From positions 248,001 through 312,000 of the forward strand of contig CAVXQE010000003.1 in assembly GCA_963763755.1 (NCBI GenBank): 64,000 bases of DNA, in the 5' to 3' direction. Under the pieces are notes generated by a model that saw nothing but the letters and a program-made list of their open reading frames with translations, had not been told where the DNA came from and did no database searches. Both the position numbers and the translations under genes were made by a program. The stretch is from Gaiellasilicea sp963763755. Lineage in GTDB: Bacteria; Actinomycetota; Thermoleophilia; Gaiellales; Gaiellaceae. Below are positions 25,741 through 36,208 of this stretch, piece after piece. How positions within the stretch are numbered: the first letter of the stretch is position 1; each line of letters begins with the position of its first letter.

Positions 25741-25852
25741 GGGTCTCCAGCATCCGCGGCGAGGCGTGAACTCCCACCCCCGCCGCTGACCTCCAGGTGC
25801 GGGTCTTGTCCGTCCTTGCCGAACGCGGTCTAATGATCGTTCGAGGGTTAAC

Positions 25853-28800
25853 TTGGCCGCAGTCGATACGCTAAACGAGCATTGCCGCGACGTCGCGAGG
25901 CTCTTGCTGAAGGGCCGTCCCGTCGTCCCGTTTCTCGGCGCGGGCGCCAACCTCTGCGAGCGGCCCGCGGAGCAGGGGTGGCAGGACGGCTATCTCCCGA
26001 GCGGCTACGAGCTTGCCGCCCACCTTGCGGCCGACTACCACTACCCCGACTCGGAGATCGACCTGCTCCGCGTCTCTCAGTGGGTCGATCTCCGGGACGG
26101 CCAACAGGAGCTCGTGAACGAGCTGCACGACGTCTTCGCGCGCGACTACCGGCCGAACAAGCTGCACCACTTTCTCGCCTCACTGCCGGGAACGCTCCGA
26201 GAGAAGGGTGTTCGAACCTGCGGCCAGCTCCTGCTGACGACGAACTACGACGACATGCTCGAGCAGCGCGTTCGACGAAGGCAGGCGAGCAGGTCGACGT
26301 CGTCGTGTACGAGATGCGGCGCAACGAGCAGCGGTTCGTCCATCTGCGGCCAGACGGAGAGCGGGTCGAGATCGACGACGCAGCCACGTACCGCGACTTC
26401 GCGCTCGAGAAGCGGTCGGTGATCCTGAAGATCCACGGCGACGTCGATTCGAAGAACCCGACGCGCGACACGTTCGTCGTCACCGAGGACAACTACATCG
26501 ACTACCTGGCGGGCGTGACGCGTGCTACGACCTGATCCCGACGTACCTGACCGAGCGGATCGGTCGGAGCGAGCTTGCTCTTCCTCGGCTACTCGATGCG
26601 CGACTGGAACCTACGCGTGATCCTGCGCCAGATCTGGGCGGAGCAGGACTTCCGCACGGCGGGCTGGTCGATCCAGCGCAGTCCGAGCGAGATCGACAGG
26701 AGTTCTGGGAGCGACAGCGAGATCACGGATTCTCGACGTTCCGCTCGAGGACTGGGTCGACGCGATGGTCGAAGCGATGCAGCGGCCGGATCGCGTGACC
26801 GCGCAGGCGGCCGCCGACGCGGCGGCGGTCGCGACGCGACGATCGCCGTACCAGGGTCTGGTGCCGTACACCGAGGCGGACGCCGACTGGTTCTTCGGTC
26901 GCGACGAGTGGCGCGAGATCATTCGCGCCAGCCTCCGCTCGTACCGGATCACCGTTCTGTACGGGGCGAGCGGCGTCGGGAAGAGCTCACGTTCTGCGCG
27001 CCGGGCTGATGCGACGCCTCGAGGACGAGGCGCGCGAGAACCGTCGACGGCGGGCCGCCGGCGATACTGCCGGTGTACTTCGCCGCCTGGAGCCTCGACG
27101 ATCCGCTCGCGCCGCTGAAGGACGCGGTGAACGCGGCAGCGTCGCACTCCGGTCAAGCCCGCCTCCGACGGAGGGGAACGCCGGATGCGATCGCTTGCCG
27201 ACGCGCTCGCCGCGTGGCCGCGAGCGGGTCGAGGGGCCCTGCTGCTCGTGCTCGACCAACTCGAGGAGCTCTTCGTCTACCACGACCGCCCGACGATCCG
27301 CTGCTCGAGGAGCTGGCGGCGGCGCTCCGCAGCCGCGACCCCGCCGTCCATTTCCTGCTCTCGATCCGCGAGGACTCGCTCGCGAAGCTCGACCGGTTCA
27401 AGGGGCACGTGCCGGGACTGCTCGATCACCTGCTGCGGATCGAGCATCTCGACGCGCCGCCGGACGCAGAGCGCGATCGTCGCGCCGCTCGAGCGCTGGA
27501 ACGAGCGCTCGCGGCGCTGGACAGCCGATCGAGATCGAGGAGGCGTTCGTCGACGGCGGTGCTCGACCAGGTCGAGGCCGGCAAGGTCTCGCTCGGCGAA
27601 GGCGGCACCGGCGCGGTCGTCGGCGATTCGCGCCCCGTCCGGAGTCGAGGCTCCGTACCTCCAGCTCGTTCTCGAGCGCGTTTGGGACGAGGAGCGGCGC
27701 GACGGGCTCGAGACGCTGCGGCAGCAAACGCTCGACCGGCTCGGCGGCGCGACGGAGATCGTCCGCACTCATCTCGACGCGGCGCTCGCAGCGCTGCCCT
27801 CGGCGACCAGGACGTCGCCGGCGCGCACGTTCCGCCACCTCGTGACGCCGTCCGGAACGAAGATCGCGCTCCGGATCGCCGACCTCGCCGAGTACGCGGA
27901 CGTCGACCGGAACACGGCTCGAGCCGCTCGTCGATCGAGCTCGCCGGCGACGTCCGCATTCTCCGCTCCGCCGGCGACGGCCGCTACGAGATCTACCACG
28001 ACGCCCTCGCCGGGCCGATCCTCGACTGGAACGCCCGCTGGGAGGAGCGCGAGAAGCGCCGTCGCGAGCGGCGGCGCCTCGCTGTTCTCGGCGCCGTCGT
28101 GCTCGCGCTCTCCGGGATCGCCATTGCCATCGCGATCCTCGCGATCCAGGCGCGTCATGCGCAGCATTCAGCGCGGCGAGGTCAGTCGCAGGCACTCGCG
28201 GCGCAGGCGCTTGCGACCGTTGATTCCGATCACCTGGCAGCCCTCGACTCGGCGGTCCAGGCCGGGAACGCGGCGCCGACGAGCGAGGCGGAAGGCGCAT
28301 TGCGCGTGGCGCTCGCGTCGGACCCGCTCGCCACGACGCTTCGTGGCCACACCGACTCCGTCTACAGCGCCGCGTTCAGCCCGGACGGCAAGCTCGTCGT
28401 CACCGCCGGCGACGACAACACGGCTCGGATCTGGGACGCCGCCACCGGGCACAGCCTCCACACTCTCCGCGGCCACACCGACTCCGTCTCCAGCGCCGCC
28501 TTCAGCCCCGACGGCAAGCTCGTCCTCACCGCCAGGGACGACGACACGGCTCGGATCTGGGATGCCGCCAGCGGGCACAGCCTCCACACCCTGTCGCGGC
28601 GGCAGCGCCGTCTTCAGCCCGGACGGCAAGCTCGATCGTCACGGCCGGCGACGACGACACGGCGGAGATCTGGGATACCGCCACCGGGCACGGCGTCCGT
28701 ACCCTCCGCGGCCACACCGACTCCGTCGAAATCGCCGCGTTCAGCCCGGACGGCAAGCTCGTCGTCACGGCGGGCGACGACGACACGGCGCGGATCTGGG

Positions 28801-30388
28801 ACGCCGCCACCGGGCCGAGCCTGCACACCCTCCGCGGCCACACCGAGTCCGTCTTCGGCGCCGCCTTCAGCCCCGACGGCAAGCTCGTCCTCACCGCCGG
28901 CAACGACGGCACCGCGCGGATCTGGGACACCGCCACCGGGCACAGCCTCCACACCCTCCAACCGCCACACCGACTCCGTCCACAGCGCCGCCTTCAGCCC
29001 AGACGGCAAGCTCGTCGTCACGGCCGGCGAGACGCCACGGCGACGGCATCGCGCGGATCTGGGACACCGCCACCGGGCGCAGCCTTCACATCCTCCGAGA
29101 CTCGAGCGTCGACAGCGCCACGTTCAGCCCGGACGGCACGCTCGTCCTCACCGCCGGCGACGACGTGACCGCGCGGATCTGGGATGCCGCTACCGGGCAC
29201 AGCCTGCCAAACCCTGCGCGGCCACACTGGTTTCGTCCGCAGCGCCGCGTTCAGCCCGGACGGCACATTCGTCCTAACCGCCGGTGACGACAACACCGCG
29301 CGGATCTGGGACACCGTCCCCGGCCGCAGCCCTCGCACACCCTCCGCGGCCACACCGACCTCGCCGGCAGCGCCGCGTTCAGCCCCAACGGCACGTTCGT
29401 CGTCACCGCCACGACGGCCACAGGGCGTGGATCTGGGACGCCACCGGCCGCAGCCTGCCACGCCCTCCGAGGTCACACCGACCTCGTCAACAGCGTCGCT
29501 TTCAGCGCAGACGGCAAGTTCGTCGTCACCGCCAGCGACGACGGCACCGCGCGGATCTGGGACGCCTCGACCGGGCGAAGGCTCCACACCCTCCGTGGCC
29601 ACACCGGCACCGTCGGCAGCGCCGCGTTCAGCCCGGACGGCAAGCTCGTCGTCACCGCCAGCGACGACAGCACGGCGCGGATCTGGGACGCCGCCACCGG
29701 GGACAACCTCCACACCCTCCGTGGCCACACCGGCTCCGTCGACAGCGCCGCGTTCAGCCCGGACGGCAAGCTCGTCGTCACCGCCAGCGACGACAACACG
29801 GCGCGGATCTGGGACGCCGCCACCGGGGACAGCCTCCACACCCTCCGCGGCCACACCGACTATGTCCTCAGCGCCGCGTTCAGCCCGGACGGCCAGCTCG
29901 TCGTCACCGCCGGCGACGACCGCACGGCGCGGATCTGGGACACGGCCACCGGACACAGCCTCCACACGCTCCGAGGTCACACCGGCATCGTCAACGGCGC
30001 CGCCTTCAGCCCGGACGGCGAGCTCGTCGTCACCGCCGACGACGATGACACCGCGCGGATCTGGGACACGGCCACCGGGCACAGCCTCGACACGCTCCGC
30101 GGCCACAGCGCTTCGGTCAACAGCGCCGCCTTCAGCTCGGACGGCAAGTTCGTCGTCACCGCCAGCTGGGACGACACGGCGCGGATCTGGGACACCGCCA
30201 CCGGCCACAGCCTCGCGACCCTCCGCGGCCACGGCGCCGCCGTCAACAGCGCCGCCTTCAGTTCCGACGGCAAACTCGTCCTTACCGCCAGCTCCGACGC
30301 GACAGCTCGAATCTGGCGCTGCGACCTCTGCGGCGTACCGTTCCGGAAACTGATGGCGCTGGCACAGGAGCGCCTGAAGGCCCGGTAG
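25853..30388 (+). CDS. SIR2-nSTAND-transmembrane-WD40 repeat protein (many frameshifts)
   Basis: A reconstructed protein of about 1,500 residues from a TTG start. Residues 1-300: SIR2-like NADase domain (VVPFLGAGANLCERP; LLLTTNYDDMLE; VILKIHGDVDS; LLFLGYSMRDWNLRVIL). Then a STAND NTPase (SPYQGLVPYTEADADWFFGR; Walker A GASGVGKSS; Walker B LLLVLDQLEELFVY). Next comes a single transmembrane helix (VLGAVVLALSGIAIAIAILA), then about sixteen WD40 repeats and a short Cys-containing tail (WRCDLCGVPF). Frames change many times, most densely in the repeats, so errors are likely. SIR2-STAND proteins include the Avs5 anti-phage systems that deplete NAD+ on sensing phage proteins. A defence role is inferred. 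Confidence 0.7.
28330..30320 (+). repeat. tandem WD40-coding repeats (about 16 units of about 125 bases)
   Basis: Each unit encodes a blade such as GHTDSVYSAAFSPDGKLVV followed by TAGDDNTARIWD and AATGHSLHTLR. Units are unusually similar at the base level, especially between 29.6 and 30.1 kb. This suggests recent expansion or gene conversion, and would also invite assembly errors. Confidence 0.85.
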
Positions 30389-30399
30389 CCCCGCGAATC

Positions 30400-30810
30400 C
30401 TTCGGTCGGCCGACGCCGCCGTCGCAGTTCTGGAGCGAGGCTCTCGGCAGGGTCATGACGTCACGCTCGCGCGTCGCCGGATGGCGCCTGCTCTTGGCGG
30501 TGTGGGCGCCACCGGCTTCGGCCGCTCGTCTCGAGAGCGGAGCGCCGCCGGTGCTCCCGGGCTCGCCGTGACCGAACTGCTGCACGACGGGCGCTGCTCC
30601 GTGCTCGTCCCACGCCCACCCGAGCAGCGGGGAGTGGCTGGGGCGCACGATCGTCGCCGGTGTCGACGGCTCGCCGTCGTCACTCGCAGGCCTCGCCTGC
30701 GCCGACGACATCGCGGCGCGGGTCGACGGCAGCGTGGAGGTCGTCGCCGCGGAAGCGGGAGACAAGCACACGCGCGCTCCTCAGCGCAAGGTTCGGCGAC
30801 TAGAGACCTG
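30400..30810 (+). pseudogene. fragment of a tandem universal stress protein gene
   Basis: Two pieces in different frames resemble the end of one Usp domain (VGATGFGR..., TELLHDGRCSVLVPRPPEQR) and the start of a second (RTIVAGVDGSPSSLAGLACA, then VEVVAAEAG). The second domain stops after about 50 residues. This is the structure of a decayed double-Usp gene, cut off at the 3' end by the convergent symporter gene. Confidence 0.5.
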
Positions 30811-31723
30811 CTGGCTGGTTGGTCGTTGCGTGAGTGTCCGATGGTGAAGCTGCGCGCCTCCACATCAGGACGAACAGAAGGACGATCGTGATGCCGACGG
30901 TGTTGAGGATGGTGATCGACACCGTGACCAGCGGGTCGGCTGCGAACGGATAGATCATCATCAGGAGCATCGGAGCGATGTTGCGTACCGCCGTGGTCGA
31001 CTCGGCCGCATGCCTGATTCCCACGTTCTTGACTCGAAGACTGGAGACGAGAAGGTAGCCGCACCCGAGGCCGATGAATGGGCCAGCAAGGGCTGCGATG
31101 TAACTCTCGGTGTCCCAGGTCTGCTTGAACAGATCCCAATACGCAACCAGCGTGAAGTTGAGATTGAAGAGCAGACAGAGGATTGCAACCCGGACGGCCC
31201 ATCGTGCCAATGGCGGCGTCAGGTCGGGCCACCAGACCCTGAAGCAGCACCCGAGGACCACCGGCAGGAGCAAGAAGAGCAGCAGCGGCCACGCAATTTC
31301 CCAGGCTGAGGTCTTGAGTTGCGCGTCAACCGCATCGATCGCCAAAGGCAGACCTATGGGGAGGGCGATAATCGTCGCGGCAGTCAAGACCACTAACAGC
31401 GTCGTGGCGATGCTGACATCCGCCTTCGCCAGCCGCGCCAGGATGGGAGCGAAAGGCATCCCTGCACACAGGGCTGCGACACAGAACCCGACCTTGATCT
31501 CTCCAGGAATGGACGAGGCGATCGTCAGCAAATAGCCGATGAACAGGAGCGGGATGATCACGAAATTGATCACCAGCGCCCACACGGCAATCTTCCAATG
31601 GGCAAAGGCCTCTGCCAGCAGCTTGCCGACCGAAAGCCTGAGGCCCAACCCGAACGAGTTCAAGATCACGAAGAGCACACCAAACCCGTTGATCAGGACG
31701 CTCTGACTGGATTGAGTTGTCAT
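30800..31723 (-). CDS. bile acid:sodium symporter family membrane protein
   Basis: A 307-residue protein; the ATG at 31723 has AAGGAG eight bases upstream and is preferred to a start 19 codons earlier. Nine or so hydrophobic helices with the BASS-family motifs CAALCAGMPFAPILARLAKA and, in the second half, RHAAESTTAVRNIAPM. The family couples Na+ to uptake of organic anions such as bile acids or arsenite-like ions. The substrate here is unknown. Confidence 0.8.
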   Translation of the reverse strand: MTTQSSQSVLINGFGVLFVILNSFGLGLRLSVGKLLAEAFAHWKIAVWALVINFVIIPLLFIGYLLTIASSIPGEIKVGFCVAALCAGMPFAPILARLAKADVSIATTLLVVLTAATIIALPIGLPLAIDAVDAQLKTSAWEIAWPLLLFLLLPVVLGCCFRVWWPDLTPPLARWAVRVAILCLLFNLNFTLVAYWDLFKQTWDTESYIAALAGPFIGLGCGYLLVSSLRVKNVGIRHAAESTTAVRNIAPMLLMMIYPFAADPLVTVSITILNTVGITIVLLFVLMWRRAASPSDTHATTNQPAGL

Positions 31724-31991
31724 CTCGCTCCTTCTTACAAGCGCACGATCCACCAGCGCAGAGGGACGTGTGCGGAGCATAGTGCTGACCCGTAGACGGC
31801 TGTGAATCTGAACCGGATCTCGTGAGTCTCACATCGGAGGCAGTCGAGTGAGTCCCGGCGAACGATGCCGCAAGACCTGCTCTCGCTTCGCGACGCGCTG
31901 ATCGCTGATCGCTCATGCACCCCTTGGGGCAGGTTCCGCCCGTAAGCTGCGTCGCCTGCGTACCGAATTCCTCGAATGAAGGATCGGGCTG

Positions 31992-32378
31992 ATGAGCGAT
32001 TTTCGCGAAACGGAGGCGGCGAGAGGGGACGTTCCGGGTCCGGCGCTCCTCACCCGCCTTGCCAGTGAGCAGACGTACCTCGCGTGGTCACGAACGGCGC
32101 TCTCAGCGTTCGGGTTGTCCATCGCGATCGGCGCTGTGCTCCCCGCGATCACAGACGGGTCGGACTGGCTACTGATCACACTCGGCGCGGCCTTCGGACT
32201 GCTCGGCGTTTTGCTGCTCGCTCACGGCCATCTCAGGCACGAAGCTGTCCTCCACGCAATTGATCGCGGTCATGACATGCCACCGGATGGGCCTCAACGA
32301 CAGGCCCTGACGCTCGCAGGCGTGATCCTCGGACTCGCACTAGTCGTGGGCCTCGTGATCCTCGAGTTGCGCTCATGA
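31992..32378 (+). CDS. DUF202/YidH-family membrane protein
   Basis: A 128-residue protein with the DUF202 signature LASEQTYLAWSRTALSAFG (the LAxERTxLAWxRT box) followed by three membrane helices. The family occurs in bacteria and in fungal phosphate-polymer proteins, but its role in bacteria is unknown. Confidence 0.82.
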   Translation: MSDFRETEAARGDVPGPALLTRLASEQTYLAWSRTALSAFGLSIAIGAVLPAITDGSDWLLITLGAAFGLLGVLLLAHGHLRHEAVLHAIDRGHDMPPDGPQRQALTLAGVILGLALVVGLVILELRS

Positions 32379-32472
32379 TCGCGGACTGATCGGTCACTTG
32401 CTGCTGCAGGCCGGGATGTGTGCTTTCGAGATACTGGCATTTCGTCTCTTCCCTGGCTGAAACGAGGTTCGC

Positions 32473-33417
32473 ATGGCTGAACTGGTGACCGACACGAACT
32501 TTGTGCGTGCAGAGACCGATCGGATGTTTGCCGGGCTTCAAGCTGATGCGGGTGGAGTGAATACGTTGCTGCACCATCGAGCGCCTGCGCCGCTTGATCA
32601 TCAGACGGTGATTCGCATGAACCGCGACACCCTCTACAGCCTGGCGATCGTCGATATCTCCGAGGGAGCCACGCTCACGGTTCCGGACAGTGGCGGTCGT
32701 TACCTGTCGGTGATGATCGTCAACGAAGACCACTACATCAACCGAGTGCTGCACGAGGCGGGCGACTACGAGTTGACGATCCAGGAGTTCAACACCCCGT
32801 ACGTGTTGGTCGCTGTGCGCATCCTCGTCGACCCCGCCGAGCCGGCAGATGTCGCGGCCGTCAACGCGCTCCAGGATCAGTTTCGGCTCGTGGCTGGCTC
32901 GGCGTCGCCGTTCGTGTCCCCGGACTACGACAAACCATCCATGGATGACACCCGTCAGGCGTTGCTGGAGCGTGGCCGTGCGATCAAGAGCTTCGCCCAC
33001 GCGTTCGGGAAGAAGGACGAGGTCGATCCCGATCTGCATCTGATCGCCACCGCAGGCGGATGGGGTGGCCTGCCGGAGAAGGAAGCGTTCTACGAGAACG
33101 TCGATCTCGGGTTGCCCGTGGGCGAGTATCAGCTCACGGTGCGCGACGTCCCGGTCGACGCCTTCTGGTCGATCTCGGTCTACAACGCCGACGGGTACTT
33201 CGAGCCCAACGACCGAAACGCCAACAGCGTCAACAGCATCACTGCCAAGGCGAACGATGACGGGTCAGTGACAGTCAGCTTCGGCGGCTGCAGCGACGAC
33301 AGACCCAACTGCCTCCCGATCATGGAGGGCTGGAACTACGCCGTCCGGATGTACAGGCCGCGGCCCGAGATCCTCGACGGATCCTGGAAGTTTCCCTCGG
33401 CCGAGCCGACAGCCTGA
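32473..33417 (+). CDS. DUF1254/DUF1214 domain protein
   Basis: A 314-residue soluble protein. The first half (NTLLHHRAPAPLDHQTVIRM, NRDTLYSLAIVDISEGATL) matches DUF1254; the second (GLPVGEYQLTVRDVPVDAFW, SISVYNADGYFEPND) matches DUF1214. These are all-beta domains found fused in many soil bacteria. There is no signal peptide. No activity is established for the family. Confidence 0.82.
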   Translation: MAELVTDTNFVRAETDRMFAGLQADAGGVNTLLHHRAPAPLDHQTVIRMNRDTLYSLAIVDISEGATLTVPDSGGRYLSVMIVNEDHYINRVLHEAGDYELTIQEFNTPYVLVAVRILVDPAEPADVAAVNALQDQFRLVAGSASPFVSPDYDKPSMDDTRQALLERGRAIKSFAHAFGKKDEVDPDLHLIATAGGWGGLPEKEAFYENVDLGLPVGEYQLTVRDVPVDAFWSISVYNADGYFEPNDRNANSVNSITAKANDDGSVTVSFGGCSDDRPNCLPIMEGWNYAVRMYRPRPEILDGSWKFPSAEPTA

Positions 33418-33516
33418 GGCACCCGCAAGCCTCAAGCTCAGCTGACTACCTGAGTGAAACCAACCCGGGGACGTGTCCGGCCGTGCACGTCGTAAGATCG
33501 CCGAGGAGGATGCCAC

Positions 33517-34110
33517 GTGGCTACGTCTGATCCGATCGCCGAGATCATCGGGGACTATCGAGCGTTCGCGGCGATGCAGCGCGACCGTCTTTCTGCCCGC
33601 GGCATCGACATCTCACCGTACGCACTCAGCCACATCGCCGTCCGTGTCGCTGATTGGGACCTGTACGTCCATCAGCGGACGCTTCTCGAGCGCCATGCGA
33701 GGGCGAACCGCGAGAGCGTCTGGAACGGGCGTCCGATCTCCTTGATCGTGCTCGCCGAGCCGCTCGATGTCCTCGATGGGACTCCGGTCTCGCGCATCGA
33801 GCTCATCCCGCCCGTTCACCAGCGCGTCTACCGGATGGGCCTCGAGCACCTCGGCGTCGTCGTCGGTGAGGAGATCGACGAGTTCTCGCGAGTGCATCGA
33901 GCCGCGCTGACCGGGCAGCAGTTCCAGAGTCCCGACGTCGAACCGGTCTACGTCCTCTTCGAGGATTTCACCCACGTGAAGTTCTACCGGCGCTCCTTCT
34001 TCGACGTCGTCGAAGACGAGGAAGGGCGCTTCGACGGCTTCAGCCACGTCGACGACTGGGTGCCGCAGCGCCTCGTCACCGCCACCGGCCCGAACCCGCT
34101 GCCGCGGTGA
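33517..34110 (+). CDS. YecM-like protein of the VOC superfamily
   Basis: A 197-residue protein with a GTG start preceded by GAGGAGG. YecM family pattern: ALSHIAVRVADWDLYVHQ, NGRPISLIVLAEPLDV, IELIPPVHQRVYRMGLEHLG and VLFEDFTHVKFYRRSF. His residues in the first and the last two motifs would be metal ligands of a VOC fold. Function in E. coli is unknown beyond a proposed metal-enzyme role. Confidence 0.65.
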   Translation: MATSDPIAEIIGDYRAFAAMQRDRLSARGIDISPYALSHIAVRVADWDLYVHQRTLLERHARANRESVWNGRPISLIVLAEPLDVLDGTPVSRIELIPPVHQRVYRMGLEHLGVVVGEEIDEFSRVHRAALTGQQFQSPDVEPVYVLFEDFTHVKFYRRSFFDVVEDEEGRFDGFSHVDDWVPQRLVTATGPNPLPR

Positions 34111-34141
34111 CCTAGCCTGCTGCCGGGCTCAAGACCGCCCG

Positions 34142-34171
34142 TTGGGCCAGCGTGCGGGAATGTCCCTTGAG
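34142..34171 (+). repeat. dispersed repeat, module B
   Basis: TTGGGCCAGCGTGCGGGAAT followed by GTCCCTTGAG; first + strand copy of the family. Confidence 0.65.
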
Positions 34172-34232
34172 CACGAAGGCAGAAGGGCCCCTCGTTGTTT
34201 GAACCAGAAGCCAGCGTGACAGACTTGTGACC

Positions 34233-34865
34233 ATGCGTGAGCTGCGGCCGGGTGTCTGGCATTGGCAATCGTCGCATCCCGCCTGGAACGAGGAGGAGGA
34301 GTGGCCCGAGGCTGTCTCGTCCTATGGGATCGAGCTCGGCAACGATTTCGTGTTGTTCGATCCGCTCGCCGTTCCCGACGAGCTACGTGAGCGCGCGACC
34401 GCCGTCGTCCTGACGGCGCCGTATCACGAGCGCGATGCCCGTGGACTTGGCCTGCCGGTGCACACGCCGCCGGCGGACACCTGGCAGGACTGGGTGGAGA
34501 AGTTCGGCATCGATCCCGACCGCGTGCGCGGCATGGAGAGTGAGGACCTTGCCTGGCTGCGCGCGGGTGGAGGCGAAGGACACTTTCACGGTCCTGGAGC
34601 GTGGCCGTTTGGCATCGTCGCGTACGCGGGCCGCGAGGACAACGATCTCATCCTCTGGCTCCCGTCGATCGGCGCGATCGTCACCGGCGACTCGCTTTCC
34701 GACTTCGGCGACGGACTGGACATCTGGATCGGCGATCGCAAGCATGTGACGCGCGACGATGTCGTGCAACGGCTGCGTCCGCTGCTCGACCTGCCGGTCG
34801 AGCTCGTGCTGCCCGCACACGGCGAGCCGACGGATCGCGCGGCGCTCGAGCACGTGCTCTCCTGA
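34233..34865 (+). CDS. degenerate MBL-fold protein
   Basis: A 210-residue protein. The fold pattern is that of metallo-beta-lactamases (WPFGIVAYAGREDNDLILW, IGAIVTGDSLSDFG, LVLPAHGEPTD). The first metal motif HxHxDH is replaced by LTAPYHERDARGLGLPV, seen in a soil-bacterial branch of the family. It probably binds one metal or none. It is bounded on both sides by module B repeats, like a single-gene unit. Confidence 0.65.
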   Translation: MRELRPGVWHWQSSHPAWNEEEEWPEAVSSYGIELGNDFVLFDPLAVPDELRERATAVVLTAPYHERDARGLGLPVHTPPADTWQDWVEKFGIDPDRVRGMESEDLAWLRAGGGEGHFHGPGAWPFGIVAYAGREDNDLILWLPSIGAIVTGDSLSDFGDGLDIWIGDRKHVTRDDVVQRLRPLLDLPVELVLPAHGEPTDRAALEHVLS

Positions 34866-34907
34866 GCGGTGCCGGCAAGACCAGAGGCTCAGGCGACGTG
34901 GCGCCTT

Positions 34908-34935
34908 CCTGGGCCAGCGTTCGGGAATGACGCTG
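34908..34935 (+). repeat. dispersed repeat, module B
   Basis: CCTGGGCCAGCGTTCGGGAA followed by TGACGCTGA. Confidence 0.7.
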
Positions 34936-35001
34936 ATCAGGGTTTCACGAGAACCCGCTCATACCTCGTTCCGGCCGATGGCTAGGGCTGTGAACGTTGC
35001 G

Positions 35002-35535
35002 TCAGAGCGAGGCCAACTCGTCGCTCACGAGCAGTTCGATCGTCGCGAGGTCGTTGCGCATCGCGTTGCGCATGTCGTCCAGCTGCTTCCAGATCACGTC
35101 CGCTCCCGGAATCTCCTGAGACGCGCGGAGCGTTGACGCGACCAGGTGGAACCCGACCACCGAGGTCACGAACTCTTCGTACGCGTCCGCGACGTCCTTT
35201 GAGCCGAACGTGTGGAGCTTCGCGTTCATGGCGCGCCGCTCATCGGAGCTGGGTCCCTCGGGCACCGGCGGAGCACCCGCGATTGTCAATTGCGGCGCAG
35301 TCGCCACGACTTCCTCCCAAAGCAGACGCAACAGGCCGACCATCTCCTCGTACACAGCCGAGCGCTTGTCGAAAAGCCGCTCGCCACTCGCAAGCAGACG
35401 CTCATGCGTCTGCCGAGACGCTTCAAGCTCCTTCGCCGACTCACGTTGCTGCTTGATCCCCCATGCCGTCGCGCCGACGCCTGCAAGAGCGACGACGGAA
35501 CCGCCGATGGTCGCCGCAAGGGCTACCGCGTCCAT
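35002..35535 (-). CDS. hypothetical protein with N-terminal membrane anchor and coiled coil
   Basis: A 177-residue protein. Residues 3-26 are a hydrophobic segment (VALAATIGGSVVALAGVGA), followed by a charged helix (KQQRESAKELEASRQTHERL) likely to form a coiled coil and a helical C-terminal domain. No family is recognised. It is oriented against the surrounding repeats and neighbouring genes. Confidence 0.55.
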   Translation of the reverse strand: MDAVALAATIGGSVVALAGVGATAWGIKQQRESAKELEASRQTHERLLASGERLFDKRSAVYEEMVGLLRLLWEEVVATAPQLTIAGAPPVPEGPSSDERRAMNAKLHTFGSKDVADAYEEFVTSVVGFHLVASTLRASQEIPGADVIWKQLDDMRNAMRNDLATIELLVSDELASL

Positions 35536-35600
35536 GCGAGCGATCGTACTCCTGACCAGCCGGTGCGCCCGAATGCTCGTTCAGCCGATGGTCGCGCCCG

Positions 35601-35636
35601 CACTCGCCTGGGCCAGCGTTCGGGAATGACGCCTGA
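35601..35636 (+). repeat. dispersed repeat, module B
   Basis: CACTCGCCTGGGCCAGCGTT followed by CGGGAATGACGCCTGA. This is the best match to the module B consensus, with the preceding CTCGCC included. Confidence 0.75.
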
Positions 35637-35755
35637 CGAGGTGAACCCGGATCGGCTGGAGCAGCGATGAGTCTTCGGTGGTTTGTCAGTATCTGCCGCG
35701 TACGGGCGAGGCTGAGATGCGGCCGGAGCCGGGCCGCCGAGAGAGGAGTCATGAG

Positions 35756-36106
35756 ATGACGCGGTACCTGATTTCGTTCCCCAGCGGCGCGATGGACCAC
35801 ATCCCCGCTGAGGAGTTCCCCGCCGTGGGAGAGGCTGCTCATGCGGTGGTACAGGAGGCCATGGACGCAGGCGTTCTGGTGTTCGGCGGTGGGTTGGCCG
35901 AGAACGTGGATCCCGTCATGGTGGCCGGTGACGGTACGACCACCACCGGCACGTACCCCCAGACCAAGGAGTTCAACGGTGGGTTCACGGTCCTCGACGT
36001 GACCTCTCGGGAGGCAGCCTTGGAGTGGGCTGCGAAGATCGCAGCCGCCTGCCGCTGTGCCCAAGAAGTCCGCGAGTTCGGACCTGACTCGGCCGTGGGC
36101 AATTGA
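35756..36106 (+). CDS. YCII-related (YciI-like) protein
   Basis: A 116-residue ferredoxin-like-fold protein; ATG at 35756 follows GAGAGGAG. The pattern MTRYLISFPSGAMDHIPAEE, EAMDAGVLVFGGGLAE and TVLDVTSREAALEWAAKIAA is that of YCII/DGPF domains. These are often linked to sigma-factor or dehydrogenase genes; here it stands alone between repeats. The catalytic role is unknown. Confidence 0.78.
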   Translation: MTRYLISFPSGAMDHIPAEEFPAVGEAAHAVVQEAMDAGVLVFGGGLAENVDPVMVAGDGTTTTGTYPQTKEFNGGFTVLDVTSREAALEWAAKIAAACRCAQEVREFGPDSAVGN

Positions 36107-36154
36107 GCGAAGCCCAAGATCGCCCTTCATGGGCCAAGGCTCCCGACAGACGAT

Positions 36155-36186
36155 CGCCTGCGCGAGCGTTCGGGAATGTCCCCTGA
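36155..36186 (+). repeat. dispersed repeat, module B
   Basis: CGCCTGCGCGAGCGTTCGGG followed by AATGTCCCCTGA. The ATG at 36176 inside the repeat is in frame with the following monooxygenase gene. Confidence 0.65.
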
Positions 36187-36208
36187 ACGTTCTGATAGAG
36201 GTAGGCAG

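Noticed and set aside
28168..30232. Long minus-strand open frames opposite the WD40 region, rich in Val-Glu-Ala-Val-Pro-Gly-Gly
   Set aside because: They are the mirror of the WD40 repeats in GC-rich DNA, with no family similarity.
28330..30320. Regular tandem repeats considered as a CRISPR array
   Set aside because: Units of about 125 bases encode WD40 blades and have no unique spacers; no cas genes are nearby.
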